IMG/VR virus record: IMGVR_UViG_3300048550_000544
Location: 1 to 24,552 of that record
DNA length: 24,552 bases
Source of the DNA: a virus
Reading direction: 5' to 3' (one strand)
Below are positions 16,227-24,222 of this stretch, piece after piece. The position numbers were made by a program, and so were the translations under genes. The stretch's first letter is position 1; every line of letters begins with the position of its first letter. The notes beneath the pieces are model-generated. The model was not told where the DNA came from and searched no databases. It saw nothing but the letters and a program-made list of their open reading frames with translations.

Positions 16227-16311
16227 GGGAGTGTGGCGGAATCGGTAGACGCACCAGACTTAAAATCTGTTGACCGTTAAGGTCGTGGGGGTTCAAGTCC
16301 CCCCACTCCTA
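16227..16311 (+). tRNA. tRNA-Leu (anticodon UAA)
   Basis: 85 bases with the long variable arm of a class II tRNA. Acceptor GGGAGTG pairs with CACTCCT at 16304-16310 (one G-T), and A16311 is the discriminator expected for Leu. Anticodon loop CTTAAAA gives TAA. T stem GGGGG/CCCCC holds TTCAAGT. The discriminator base is also the A of an ATG, the nominal start of the next reading frame. Confidence 0.95.
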
Positions 16312-16328
16312 TGTTCTGTAATTATTTT

Positions 16329-16508
16329 ATGGATAAAGAAAAGTTAGTCCGAATGCTTCATCAAAATGAAAATGATTATCATGAATTACCGATGTATGGT
16401 TTGATTGCTGACTGGTATCTTCGTTATTGGCATCTGCACATTGCACTGTATCAGTATCTTGAACTAGACAAAGAAGACTATTTTGGTCCTTGGCCCTTAC
16501 GTCAATGA
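16329..16508 (+). CDS. 59-residue aromatic-rich protein of unknown function
   Basis: The ATG at 16329 is chosen over the ATG at 16311 because that codon would use the tRNA-Leu discriminator base. The product begins MDKEKLVRMLHQNENDYHEL and continues with a Trp/Tyr/His/Leu-rich helix (DWYLRYWHLHIALYQYLEL). No family is recognised. The aromatic-rich amphipathic helix suggests protein binding or membrane association, but this is a guess. The TGA overlaps the next ATG (ATGA). Confidence 0.6.
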   Translation: MDKEKLVRMLHQNENDYHELPMYGLIADWYLRYWHLHIALYQYLELDKEDYFGPWPLRQ

Positions 16509-16678
16509 AACCCGTAGATATACTTCTACTCATCTCAGAGTTAGAAGGTTCTTACACACATACCAAGAGACTTGGATTCGATGAAGACAGAGATGTACTC
16601 AGAGAAATGTGTAATAGATACTACAAGATCTATTTCAAACTAAAGAAAGAAGAACGCCAAATTAGCTCAGCTGGATAG
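16505..16678 (+). CDS. 57-residue charged helical protein, 3' end inside tRNA-Thr
   Basis: The ATG at 16505 overlaps the preceding TGA. The protein is mostly helical and charged: VDILLLISELEGSYTHTKRL, then DEDRDVLREMCNRYYKIYFKLKKEE. The last seven codons plus TAG fall inside the tRNA-Thr acceptor and D arm, so its C-terminal residues (ISSAG and the stop) are dictated by tRNA sequence. No family is recognised. The true stop could be selected simply because tRNA D arms supply a TAG. Confidence 0.6.
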   Translation: MKPVDILLLISELEGSYTHTKRLGFDEDRDVLREMCNRYYKIYFKLKKEERQISSAG

Positions 16679-16729
16679 AGCAACTGTTTTGTAAACAGTA
16701 GGTCAACGGTTCAAGTCCGTTATTTGGCT
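16656..16729 (+). tRNA. tRNA-Thr (anticodon UGU)
   Basis: 74 bases. Acceptor GCCAAAT pairs perfectly with ATTTGGC at 16722-16728. D stem GCTC/GAGC, anticodon stem ACTGT/ACAGT with loop TTTGTAA giving TGT, and a T loop of TTCAAGT. Its first 23 bases are also the 3' end of the coding sequence upstream. Confidence 0.95.
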
Positions 16730-16736
16730 CTTAGAC

Positions 16737-16804
16737 GGGGAATGAGCTCGCCCGCGACGGTACTAACCATACTGTGATTGAGAGTTGGTTACTCTCTTGC
16801 TCCA
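16737..16804 (+). ncRNA. Possible tRNA-like or structured RNA with complementary hairpin loops
   Basis: Between tRNA-Thr and tRNA-Asn lies a stretch with two hairpins: ACGGTA/TACTGT around loop CTAACCA (16757-16775), and GAGAGT/ACTCTC around loop TGGTT (16780-16796). AACCA in the first loop is the exact complement of TGGTT in the second, allowing a kissing interaction. GGGG at 16737-16740 can pair with CTCC at 16800-16803 to close both (one G-T). The spacing resembles a tRNA with anticodon arm, five-base variable region and T arm, but the D arm and T-loop consensus are missing, so it may be a decayed tRNA. No function is known. Confidence 0.3.
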
Positions 16805-16874
16805 TTACAAACTGTCAGAATGTTAGGGTTTAGAAAATGCCCCATAGCAAGCATTCGGATAAGTGTAATGTCAT

Positions 16875-16946
16875 TCCCGAGTAGCTCAGTGGCAGAGCTG
16901 GTGACTGTTAATCACTCGGTCGCAGGTTCAAATCCTGCCTCGGGAG
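16875..16946 (+). tRNA. tRNA-Asn (anticodon GUU)
   Basis: 72 bases. Acceptor TCCCGAG pairs perfectly with CTCGGGA at 16939-16945, with the G discriminator (16946) typical of tRNA-Asn. The D stem is GCTC/GAGC, the anticodon loop CTGTTAA gives GTT, and the T loop is TTCAAAT. It is the last tRNA of the cluster. Confidence 0.95.
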
Positions 16947-16955
16947 TTATACATA

Positions 16956-17003
16956 AGTGGGGGAGTACAATAGATCTGCATTTAGAAGCAGCGCCCCCTT
17001 ACT
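16956..17003 (+). terminator. Possible hairpin/terminator after the tRNA cluster
   Basis: AGTGGGGG at 16956-16963 can pair with CCCCC at 16994-16998 plus ACT at 17001-17003 (two-base bulge). An inner CTGC/GCAG stem lies at 16976-16991. The 3' side runs into CTTTATTTT. It could end or process the tRNA transcript, but the next ATG is only 17 bases on, so full termination is doubtful. Confidence 0.3.
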
Positions 17004-17019
17004 CTTTATTTTATGATCT

Positions 17020-17250
17020 ATGGTTGAAGAACACCCATTTTTTGGACCGAACACTACCTATGAAGAGCAACGCAAATGTCGTATGCAAGATGCTATCGAC
17101 GATTATCTTCAAGATTCAAAGGTAGATGCACGGAGAACATATGAAGAAATGCTCTCTTGTGTTGACGATGTAATAGAGTATCATAAACATAATTATGAAA
17201 AAGCAAAACAACTCCGAGAACTTATGCTTGGAAATAGAGATCCCTTCTGA
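17020..17250 (+). CDS. Small conserved cyanophage protein of unknown function
   Basis: 76 residues starting with ATG. EEHPFFGPNTTYEEQRKCRMQDAIDDYLQD is followed by ARRTYEEMLSCVDDVIEYH and a basic helical end. The HPFFGPNTTYEEQRKC segment looks like a small protein I have seen in several marine cyanophages without a known role. It is rich in helix and charged residues, probably a coiled two-helix protein with two Cys. It follows the tRNA-Asn hairpin and overlaps the next small reading frame by 56 bases. Confidence 0.7.
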   Translation: MVEEHPFFGPNTTYEEQRKCRMQDAIDDYLQDSKVDARRTYEEMLSCVDDVIEYHKHNYEKAKQLRELMLGNRDPF

Positions 17251-17356
17251 TCTTACTGAAGAATGGGAATCTTATCTTGATTGTTGTCATTCTCTAGAAG
17301 TTGAACCTAATAAGAGAAGATTCCTCAGATACAATGAGTTGTATCCGTATAAATAG
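17195..17356 (+). CDS. Probable 53-residue protein overlapping the preceding gene
   Basis: An ATG at 17195 opens 53 codons to the TAG at 17354-17356. The product begins MKKQNNSENLCLEIEIPSDL and ends RRFLRYNELYPYK, a soluble acidic protein with two adjacent Cys (DCC). The later TTG at 17228 could also start it. The only alternative use of 17251-17356 would be untranslated sequence, which is unusual in this compact region, so a gene is likely. Its stop overlaps the late box at 17348-17355. No family is recognised. Confidence 0.5.
   Translation: MKKQNNSENLCLEIEIPSDLTEEWESYLDCCHSLEVEPNKRRFLRYNELYPYK
17348..17355 (+). promoter_or_regulatory. Perfect T4-type late promoter box TATAAATA
   Basis: TATAAATA, the exact T4 late consensus, lies 27 bases before the GTG of the next virion gene and overlaps the end of the last island gene. 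It marks the switch from the promoter-led small-gene island back to late structural genes. Confidence 0.75.
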
Positions 17357-17382
17357 ACCTGTAGCAAACTGTGTAATTATTC

Positions 17383-18708
17383 GTGGGAACAAGAAAGATT
17401 TCTCAATTAGATACAATTGCCGATAGTAACCTATCGGGTGAGGCAATTTTGCCTGTAGTTGTATCTGACCCTTTGATTCCTAACAGGAAAGCAAAGATCA
17501 ACCAATTATTTAAAGGTGTTGCTCAGGGTGTAAAATCTGCTCCTGGACTATGTTTCGATTTGGACCGTGACACTGGTTTATATCAAGATGCTTACGATCA
17601 AATTGGATTATCTTTTGGTGACGGTGGTGTTTATTACAGCAGAATTCAAAATAGCAGCGAATTTGTTTCACTGTATATGACTGCTGTTGATGCCACCGCA
17701 GACAATGCGGACATCGTTCTTTCTCCTAAGGGTACGGGTTCTGTTAAAGTAACAGGATCTTTTGTTATGGGTGATGGGAACTTTATTCTTGAAGATTCTC
17801 AGGGTCCTCGTGCTAGATTTGAAGTCAGTAACGTAGGTACTGGTACAAATACCAGAATCATGACATTACCGCCTATTACTGTTGGTAATGGTACGATTCT
17901 TGTTGGTGATGACACAGAGCAAACTCTGAGAAATAAAACTCTTCTCATTGATGAAGATAATTTTGTTCTTGTAGATGGTGATGAAGAGGCAATCTTTCAG
18001 ATTAATTGGCCTTTATCCTCCGGTCTTCGTAGATCATATTTCTTACCTGATGCAGGACCAGTAACAACTGCTGGTGAACCTACAGCAACAGTATCAACTT
18101 TAATTGACACAAAAACTGAGCAGATTTTACTCTCTAAAACATTAGTCAATTTAAAGTTAACTTCTATTGCTGAGGATACTGCCTTTTGGGCACAGTTTAA
18201 TACTGATGTATTAACCGCAAATAGAATTATAACTGTACCAGATCAAAGTTTGACTTTGGTTGGTGAAGATTCTACACAAACTCTTAGTAACAAAAGTATT
18301 AAGTCTCTTTCACTTGCTGACCCGGATGATGTTACGAAGAGAATTACGTTTGATGTAGCAAATTCTAACACCTTAACTAATCAGGTGATGGAGTTCCCCC
18401 CTACAACTGCTCTAAATACAAATGTAACAACAAACAATACACTTGTTACGGAGTTAGCAACACAGAATTTAACAAACAAAACTCTGTTTCAACCTCTGCT
18501 TAAAGAAAATGATGCAGCTGCCGGTGTACTGGCATTCCGTACTGATAACTTAACTGATACCAGAACGATTCGTTTCCCTGATGCAGATGCAACACTTCTT
18601 TCTACAGAAAACGTTTCACTTGATGATGTAAACTTTGGTGCTGGTATTGGTGCCGCAAACTTAACTGGTAGAACCAGACAACAACAATTTTTCTACGCAG
18701 GATTTTAA
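17383..18708 (+). CDS. Fibre-like virion structural protein with spaced TLxNKTL repeats
   Basis: 441 residues, GTG start after the late box. The N-terminus (TRKISQLDTIADSNLSGEAILPVV) is a tail-attachment-type segment. PGLCFDLDRDTGLYQDAYDQIGLSF at ~52-80 is a strand motif common in phage fibres. A short motif of the form Q-T-L-x-N-K-T-L recurs at ~180-187, 247-254, 299-305 and 361-368, about 52-67 residues apart, indicating repeated beta units. Thr, Asn and Asp are abundant and Cys is nearly absent, as expected for extracellular fibre shafts. It ends with RTRQQQFFYAGF. Most likely a minor tail or fibre protein attached at the baseplate rim. It is co-oriented and nine bases upstream of the next structural gene. 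The receptor is unknown. Confidence 0.7.
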   Translation: MGTRKISQLDTIADSNLSGEAILPVVVSDPLIPNRKAKINQLFKGVAQGVKSAPGLCFDLDRDTGLYQDAYDQIGLSFGDGGVYYSRIQNSSEFVSLYMTAVDATADNADIVLSPKGTGSVKVTGSFVMGDGNFILEDSQGPRARFEVSNVGTGTNTRIMTLPPITVGNGTILVGDDTEQTLRNKTLLIDEDNFVLVDGDEEAIFQINWPLSSGLRRSYFLPDAGPVTTAGEPTATVSTLIDTKTEQILLSKTLVNLKLTSIAEDTAFWAQFNTDVLTANRIITVPDQSLTLVGEDSTQTLSNKSIKSLSLADPDDVTKRITFDVANSNTLTNQVMEFPPTTALNTNVTTNNTLVTELATQNLTNKTLFQPLLKENDAAAGVLAFRTDNLTDTRTIRFPDADATLLSTENVSLDDVNFGAGIGAANLTGRTRQQQFFYAGF

Positions 18709-18717
18709 TAACTAGCC

Positions 18718-20235
18718 ATGTCAAAAACAGGATTACTTGGACAATCAAAACCAGCGGCAAATACTAACACATTGCTGTATAGCGCACCTATTGATAAATC
18801 TGCGAGTGCGGTATTAACAGTTGCTAATGATGGTACGGGATCTGCATATTCAGTAGCTATTAAGAACTGGGATCAGGTTCTTACGGTCGGTGCATCTAAT
18901 TATTTACTTCATAGTGGTGACTTATTCTCAAGTTACCAACTCACAATGGGTACTACGATGACCTCTACTTCAGGTTTTACTGAAGGTGCAACCTATACTA
19001 CTGAAGATGGGGAAAAGTCTTTTAAATTTGAATCGTTTGTTATTCCTGAGCTTTCAACTATATTTGTAAAGGATGTTCTGGTTCGTGCAATTACACTTGA
19101 AACTGGAACTGGAACATTTACCGTAGGTGATACTATTCAAGCTGGCGATGTTGCTGGTGGTAACCATACAACAGCAGTTGTATTTGGTGTAAGTGGCACA
19201 TCAGCTGATCCAATCATTTATGTTGGTCCCTCCACAATTAATGGTACTGGTGCTGATTTTGCTGCTGGTGATAGTATTGCAAACTCAGGTGCTACTGCAT
19301 CTGGTACTGCCGCTGCTGGTGGTGTTGCGACTGCCGCACAAAGATTGGTATTCTCAACTACAACTTCTGGTGGTGTATACGATCTTTTCCTCACAGGATT
19401 ACAAACTTTAACTGATAGAACATATCGTTTTGATCTTTCCGATTCCTCTATGACTGGTAGAGATTTCAAACTTTCTACTACTGTTAATGGTGAATGGGGT
19501 GCTGATGGTGTTTTTGGTTCAGGAACTCCAGTTGATGATGGAACAGAATATACTACCAATAAAACATCTAACGGAACGGCAGGTTCTAGTGGTGCATATG
19601 TTCAGTATGCATTCAAAGGAACTAATTTAACTGGTTTCCTTTATTACTATGATGGTGGTACAGGAACTGCAGGAAATAATATTTACGGTGGTAGTGATCG
19701 CTCCTTGCAAATGTCTAGTGCATATACATTTGACGCAATGTATGTGTATGATGTAGTAGGTACTATCGCTGCAGGATCTGATACTTTCCTGTTTAATAAT
19801 GTTACATATACAATTAGCACAGTTACTCCTGATGCTTATGGATATGTTCGTGATTATACAGGTAGTACGTTGAAAATTTGTCTTGGTGCGGGATCTCCTG
19901 CTGCTACAACTTCAACTACATTCTTTGATAATCCGAAGGATGATGATGCTAACAGAACAGGAGTAACAGTTTCTGCTGTTGTTTCTGGTCAGACTGATCT
20001 AGATGCTGAAAATTATATTGTTGTTGGTGGTGCAAATGCTGCTAACAATGTTGCTCGTACTACATCTATTGTCATCGGTCCTAGTGAAAAACTTGTAGTT
20101 AATTCTGTAACACAAAATAATACATTTAGTCTCTTGGGATTTGAAGATAATTCAACATCATTCCAGATCAGAGGAAATGTTACCGACTACTCTGGCATGG
20201 GTGGCGGTGGCGGCGGCGGTGCTGCCGCTCCCTAA
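18718..20235 (+). CDS. Virion structural protein, beta-rich with poly-Gly C-terminus
   Basis: 505 residues, ATG nine bases after the previous stop. GQSKPAANTNTLLYSAPIDKSASAVLTVAND at the start resembles conserved cyanophage virion proteins. Beta-rich, Thr/Ser/Gly/Ala-heavy sequence follows, including ALETGTGTFTVGDTI-like and AAGDSIANSGATASGTAAAGG stretches around residues 125-205 that look like an inserted domain. Aromatic strands (GFLYYYDGGTGTAGNN; DAMYVYDVVG) come later. The end is GMGGGGGGG followed by AAAP, encoded by a run of GGC/GGT codons, a flexible tip perhaps for assembly or adhesion. No enzymatic motif is seen. Position between two fibre-like genes suggests a baseplate-peripheral or fibre component. 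Confidence 0.68.
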   Translation: MSKTGLLGQSKPAANTNTLLYSAPIDKSASAVLTVANDGTGSAYSVAIKNWDQVLTVGASNYLLHSGDLFSSYQLTMGTTMTSTSGFTEGATYTTEDGEKSFKFESFVIPELSTIFVKDVLVRAITLETGTGTFTVGDTIQAGDVAGGNHTTAVVFGVSGTSADPIIYVGPSTINGTGADFAAGDSIANSGATASGTAAAGGVATAAQRLVFSTTTSGGVYDLFLTGLQTLTDRTYRFDLSDSSMTGRDFKLSTTVNGEWGADGVFGSGTPVDDGTEYTTNKTSNGTAGSSGAYVQYAFKGTNLTGFLYYYDGGTGTAGNNIYGGSDRSLQMSSAYTFDAMYVYDVVGTIAAGSDTFLFNNVTYTISTVTPDAYGYVRDYTGSTLKICLGAGSPAATTSTTFFDNPKDDDANRTGVTVSAVVSGQTDLDAENYIVVGGANAANNVARTTSIVIGPSEKLVVNSVTQNNTFSLLGFEDNSTSFQIRGNVTDYSGMGGGGGGGAAAP

Positions 20236-20240
20236 TGTCT

Positions 20241-20248
20241 AATAAATA
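20241..20248 (+). promoter_or_regulatory. Late-type promoter box AATAAATA
   Basis: AATAAATA is 20 bases before the ATG of the 1317-residue gene, in the short gap after the preceding stop. The spacing equals that of the gp5 box, and both are followed by a CTTAAAAG/ACTAAAAAG-like stretch. Confidence 0.65.
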
Positions 20249-20268
20249 ACTAAAAAGCAGCGTAGAAA

Positions 20269-23200
20269 ATGTCTCTAACTAGACTTAAGAATATTATTAC
20301 GTCCCGAACAGGACGTATTATCTATGTCAACCCTGACGATTTTGATGCCTCTGATGCTATTGATAACAGGGGTAACTCTGCGTTGCGTCCTTTCAAAACT
20401 ATTCAAAGGGCATTCTTAGAAGTTGCTAGATTTTCGTATCGAGTAGGTCTGTCAAATGACGAATTTGACGCCTTCTCGATTATGCTGTATCCAGCAGAAT
20501 ATCAAGTTGATAATCGTCCTGGTGATATTCTCTATACAAACGTTGCTCCTATTGATGAGAATTCAAACCTTGACTTAACATCTCCTAACAATGTTCTTTA
20601 TAAGTTTAACTCTGTAGAAGGTGGTATCATCGTTCCTAGAGGTTGTTCCCTCGTTGGTACTGATCTTCGTCGTACAAAAATTATTCCTAAGTATGTTCCT
20701 TACCCAACCATCCTTCCGTCGAAGGGTATCAACACTGAGGAACAATCACCCCCTAGAACTGCAATCTTTAAGGTAACTGGTGGTACATATTTCTGGCAGT
20801 TCTCTTTCTTCGATGGTGCTGAAGAAGGTGTATATTATAAACCCGATAGTGTAGAGACACTTGCACCTAAATTCTCACATCACAAACTTACCTGCTTTGA
20901 GTTTGCTGATGGTCGTAACACTCTGAGTGATCTTATTACTAGCGGCACTGTTCCCAATGGTGACTATTCTGCTGTTCCAAATATTCTAGAGCGTACCGAC
21001 TTAGAGATTTACTATCAGAAGGTATCTAAAGCATTTGCTACAATTCCTGATACATCTGGCGATCCTACACAAGATCAGATTCAGGCAAGAGTCGAAGAAA
21101 ATAGAATTGTTGGTCCTATTTCCGATGAATACAGAGTCCTTCAGATCACAAGAAATGGTCAGACAGCAACGGCAGTTACTGTTGACGAGTTTGATAACCC
21201 CAGAGATCACGGATTTTCCGTTGGTGTTAACATTAACGTTAGTGGAGTTACTGGATCTACTGGACCGCAATCCGAGATTGATGCAACTCTTTATAACGGA
21301 AGTTTCACAGTCACATCCGCATCTGGTAACGTCTTTACTTACCAAATGCAAGGAGAACCAACAGGAAATGCTGTAGGTTCTAATATTGCTGTTAAAACTG
21401 AGATTGATACTGTTGACTCTGCATCTCCTTATGCGTTTAACCTGTCACTAAGATCGGTGTGGGGTATGAATGGTATGCACGCTAATGGTGCTAAAGCAAC
21501 TGGTTTCAAATCGATGGTTGTGGCACAGTTTACTGGTCTATCTCTACAGAAAGATGATAGAGCATTTGTAAGATATAATGAATCGACTGGTAGTTATGAT
21601 GTTGCAACTGCTGGTGATGGTGCTCACTTAGATGGTTTTGCTGAGTATCGTAAAGGATGGGGTCATGAACACATTAAGTGTAGTAATGATGCGTTTATTC
21701 AGGCAGTTTCGGTGTTTGCTGTGGGATACTTCGGTCACTTCACTGCAGAAAGTGGAGCTGACATGTCGATCACAAACTCAAACTCCAACTTCGGCAATAC
21801 AGCTTTAAGATCTGCAGGTTTCAAAGCAAAATCATTCTCTAAAGATAAAGCAGGAGAAATCACACATGTTATTCCTCCTAAAGCACTGAATGTTATTTCA
21901 ACAACAGCAACAGGCACTAACGGAGAATCTTCAATCACTCTTCTTAATGATGGTTCTATTGAAGGTGTCATTCAAGGCATGACAGTTTCAGGTGACGGTA
22001 TTGGTCTTAACTGTACAGTTGGTTCTGTAAATACTAGTACAAGAGTAATTACATTAACATCAGCAAATACAGCAACAGTTAACGGGAATGTCATCTTTGG
22101 CGAGGAAGTATCTATCAACTGGGTTAACATTGATATCCCAAGAACTAAAGCAATTAATGCTGCTCTGGCAGGACAAGGAGGAACACCAGGAACGAGATTA
22201 TATCTATACGGATATACGGTGGACGCTTCACCTCCTACAACTAGAGTCCAAGGTTTCACCGTTGGTGCTCGTCAAGATGGCACGGGTGCGACTGCTGTCG
22301 CAGACTCAATCAACTGCTTATTAGTTGGCACTGGTCAAACATCAGCAACGGTTCAATCTGCACACATTGCACCTTATGGTCCTAGTGTATCTGGTAAAGC
22401 AGCAGGTACGACTGGATCTCCTATTCAATATGATATCAATACATATACTATTAATGGTGTTGCTGGTAGAGTTGGCGGTTGGTACTTGACAGTATCTTCT
22501 ATTGATAATGAAATCTATACAACATTATCTACTAACACACAATACAATACAGTTAACTTCACTCCTACTACATTCCTTAAGAGGATTCCTGACCCTCGTG
22601 ACTTACAAGACAGAACATATCGTGTTCGTTATGTAATTGACAAGGATAAGACTAATCCCCTGCCTCGTCCTCCTATCAGCGGTTATGTAATGCAACCTCT
22701 GAATAGTGATACGACAAACTATAATCTCAATCGTGCATTCTATGTGTATGATATTGAGGAAGTACAAGCATTTGAGAGAGGCGTTAAAGATGGAATCTTC
22801 TACCTTACCTTGCTTTGTGCATCTATTGCACCTTCAACTTCTAACTTCAATAACAGGAAATTCTCTCAAAACGTCAACGAAGTCTATCCTACGTTTGACA
22901 GAGACAACCCTGTTGCTGACCCTGTTGCTGCGGTATCCGTCGCTGACAACGAAACTATCGGACTTGTAAATTCTACTGATGGTGCTACTCCGACACCAAA
23001 TAAAGATCCTAAGAGATCTGTAACGAAAGAATCAATTGAATTCTTACTAACTGATACTGGTTGGACACAACCAGGTACTACACCTAATTATGACTCTATT
23101 AATAAGAGACTGTCTTCTATTAGTTTAACTGCTCGTGCAGGTGATGAAGAAACTCGTAAGATCAATGTAAGAGAGAATAATGATGGTACAGTTGCACCTA

Positions 23201-24222
23201 TTCCGGTTGAACTTCGCAGACACTCTATTCTGAGATCTGGCAACCATACATTTGAATATCTTGGTTTTGGTCCTGGTAACTACTCAACTGCATTCCCGCA
23301 GACACAAGTAGAAACTTTGAGTAATGATCAAGTTAAATTCTCTCAGTCAATTAAAGAAGAAGCAGGCGTTGCTTTCTACTCTGGTCTGAACTCTAATGGT
23401 GACCTGTTTATTGGTAACCAGGTTATTAACCCGGTTACTGGTCAGATTACTAATGAAGATATTGCACAACTTAATGTTGTTGGTGAAGAAAATACGACTA
23501 TCGAAACATTCTCGGAACTTGTTCTTACCGATAAACTTACTGTTATCGGTGGTGCATCTAACCAATTAGAATCTATCTTTGCTGGTCCTGTTACTTTTCA
23601 AGGTCAAACTACATTTACAGCAAATTTATCCTCTAAGAAGATCACATACTTCAACCAGGATGGTACGGTTCTAAAGCAAACCTTACTGGCACCTGAATTA
23701 AATGGACAACCAAATTTCAGCGCAATTACTGGGTATGATACGCCCTCTGATGGTGATCTTGTTTATAACATCAATTGGTCACCAGGCAAGTCGCTTGGTT
23801 GGATATACTACGGTGGAGTGTGGAAAGAGTTTGGTCTCACAGATACTGGTGAAATCAATATTGCTACTTTCAATAATACTCAACACATTGGTATTGGCAC
23901 TGCTGCTACGTCTGCTAATCGTATTACCGTAGATGGTAATATAAGTGTTGATGGTAATGTTTCAGGTACTGGTAGAGGACTAGTAGGATCTGATAAGTAT
24001 GTCACTAGAACTTACACTGGTGATGGTGTGACTTTAACTTTCGGTGTTACTACATATGCATCACCTTACCAACATGCTGATGACTCTGTTCTGGTATTTC
24101 TGAATGGTGTTGCTCAGGTTGCAGGAACAGATTATACAATGGACGCAAATGGTTCTAACGTTGTGTTTACTGATGCTCCACAAAGCACAGATACAGTACA
24201 CATCTTAGAACTGCCTATCTAA
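20269..24222 (+). CDS. Large beta-helix-like virion structural protein
   Basis: 1317 residues. The N-terminal RTGRIIYVNPDDFDASDAIDNRGNSALRPFKTIQRAFLEVARFSY pattern, with IMLYPAEY and VPRGCSLVGTDLRRTKIIP following, is the pectate-lyase-like right-handed beta-helix opening of a large protein conserved in cyanomyoviruses. Residues ~305-372 (HGFSVGVNINVSGVTG...YNGSFTVTSASGNVFTYQM) and ~544-612 (TATGTNGESSITLLNDGS...ITLTSANTATVNG) look like Ig-like or small beta modules. The C-terminal YTGDGVTLTFGV...DSVLVFLNGVAQVAGTDYTMD is a fibre-end domain found at many phage tail-fibre tips. It is probably a long fibre, spike or baseplate-arm protein. It has no identifiable catalytic residues; the beta-helix could bind polysaccharide. 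It is preceded by its own late box. Confidence 0.75.
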   Translation: MSLTRLKNIITSRTGRIIYVNPDDFDASDAIDNRGNSALRPFKTIQRAFLEVARFSYRVGLSNDEFDAFSIMLYPAEYQVDNRPGDILYTNVAPIDENSNLDLTSPNNVLYKFNSVEGGIIVPRGCSLVGTDLRRTKIIPKYVPYPTILPSKGINTEEQSPPRTAIFKVTGGTYFWQFSFFDGAEEGVYYKPDSVETLAPKFSHHKLTCFEFADGRNTLSDLITSGTVPNGDYSAVPNILERTDLEIYYQKVSKAFATIPDTSGDPTQDQIQARVEENRIVGPISDEYRVLQITRNGQTATAVTVDEFDNPRDHGFSVGVNINVSGVTGSTGPQSEIDATLYNGSFTVTSASGNVFTYQMQGEPTGNAVGSNIAVKTEIDTVDSASPYAFNLSLRSVWGMNGMHANGAKATGFKSMVVAQFTGLSLQKDDRAFVRYNESTGSYDVATAGDGAHLDGFAEYRKGWGHEHIKCSNDAFIQAVSVFAVGYFGHFTAESGADMSITNSNSNFGNTALRSAGFKAKSFSKDKAGEITHVIPPKALNVISTTATGTNGESSITLLNDGSIEGVIQGMTVSGDGIGLNCTVGSVNTSTRVITLTSANTATVNGNVIFGEEVSINWVNIDIPRTKAINAALAGQGGTPGTRLYLYGYTVDASPPTTRVQGFTVGARQDGTGATAVADSINCLLVGTGQTSATVQSAHIAPYGPSVSGKAAGTTGSPIQYDINTYTINGVAGRVGGWYLTVSSIDNEIYTTLSTNTQYNTVNFTPTTFLKRIPDPRDLQDRTYRVRYVIDKDKTNPLPRPPISGYVMQPLNSDTTNYNLNRAFYVYDIEEVQAFERGVKDGIFYLTLLCASIAPSTSNFNNRKFSQNVNEVYPTFDRDNPVADPVAAVSVADNETIGLVNSTDGATPTPNKDPKRSVTKESIEFLLTDTGWTQPGTTPNYDSINKRLSSISLTARAGDEETRKINVRENNDGTVAPIPVELRRHSILRSGNHTFEYLGFGPGNYSTAFPQTQVETLSNDQVKFSQSIKEEAGVAFYSGLNSNGDLFIGNQVINPVTGQITNEDIAQLNVVGEENTTIETFSELVLTDKLTVIGGASNQLESIFAGPVTFQGQTTFTANLSSKKITYFNQDGTVLKQTLLAPELNGQPNFSAITGYDTPSDGDLVYNINWSPGKSLGWIYYGGVWKEFGLTDTGEINIATFNNTQHIGIGTAATSANRITVDGNISVDGNVSGTGRGLVGSDKYVTRTYTGDGVTLTFGVTTYASPYQHADDSVLVFLNGVAQVAGTDYTMDANGSNVVFTDAPQSTDTVHILELPI

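Noticed and set aside
16966-16971. TACAAT as a -10 element before the 17020 gene
   Set aside because: No TTGACA-like element at proper spacing; it lies in the loop of the hairpin after tRNA-Asn.
16778-17125. 115-codon open frame across tRNA-Asn
   Set aside because: It runs straight through the tRNA and its downstream hairpin and overlaps the credible gene at 17020; the translation has no protein-like features.
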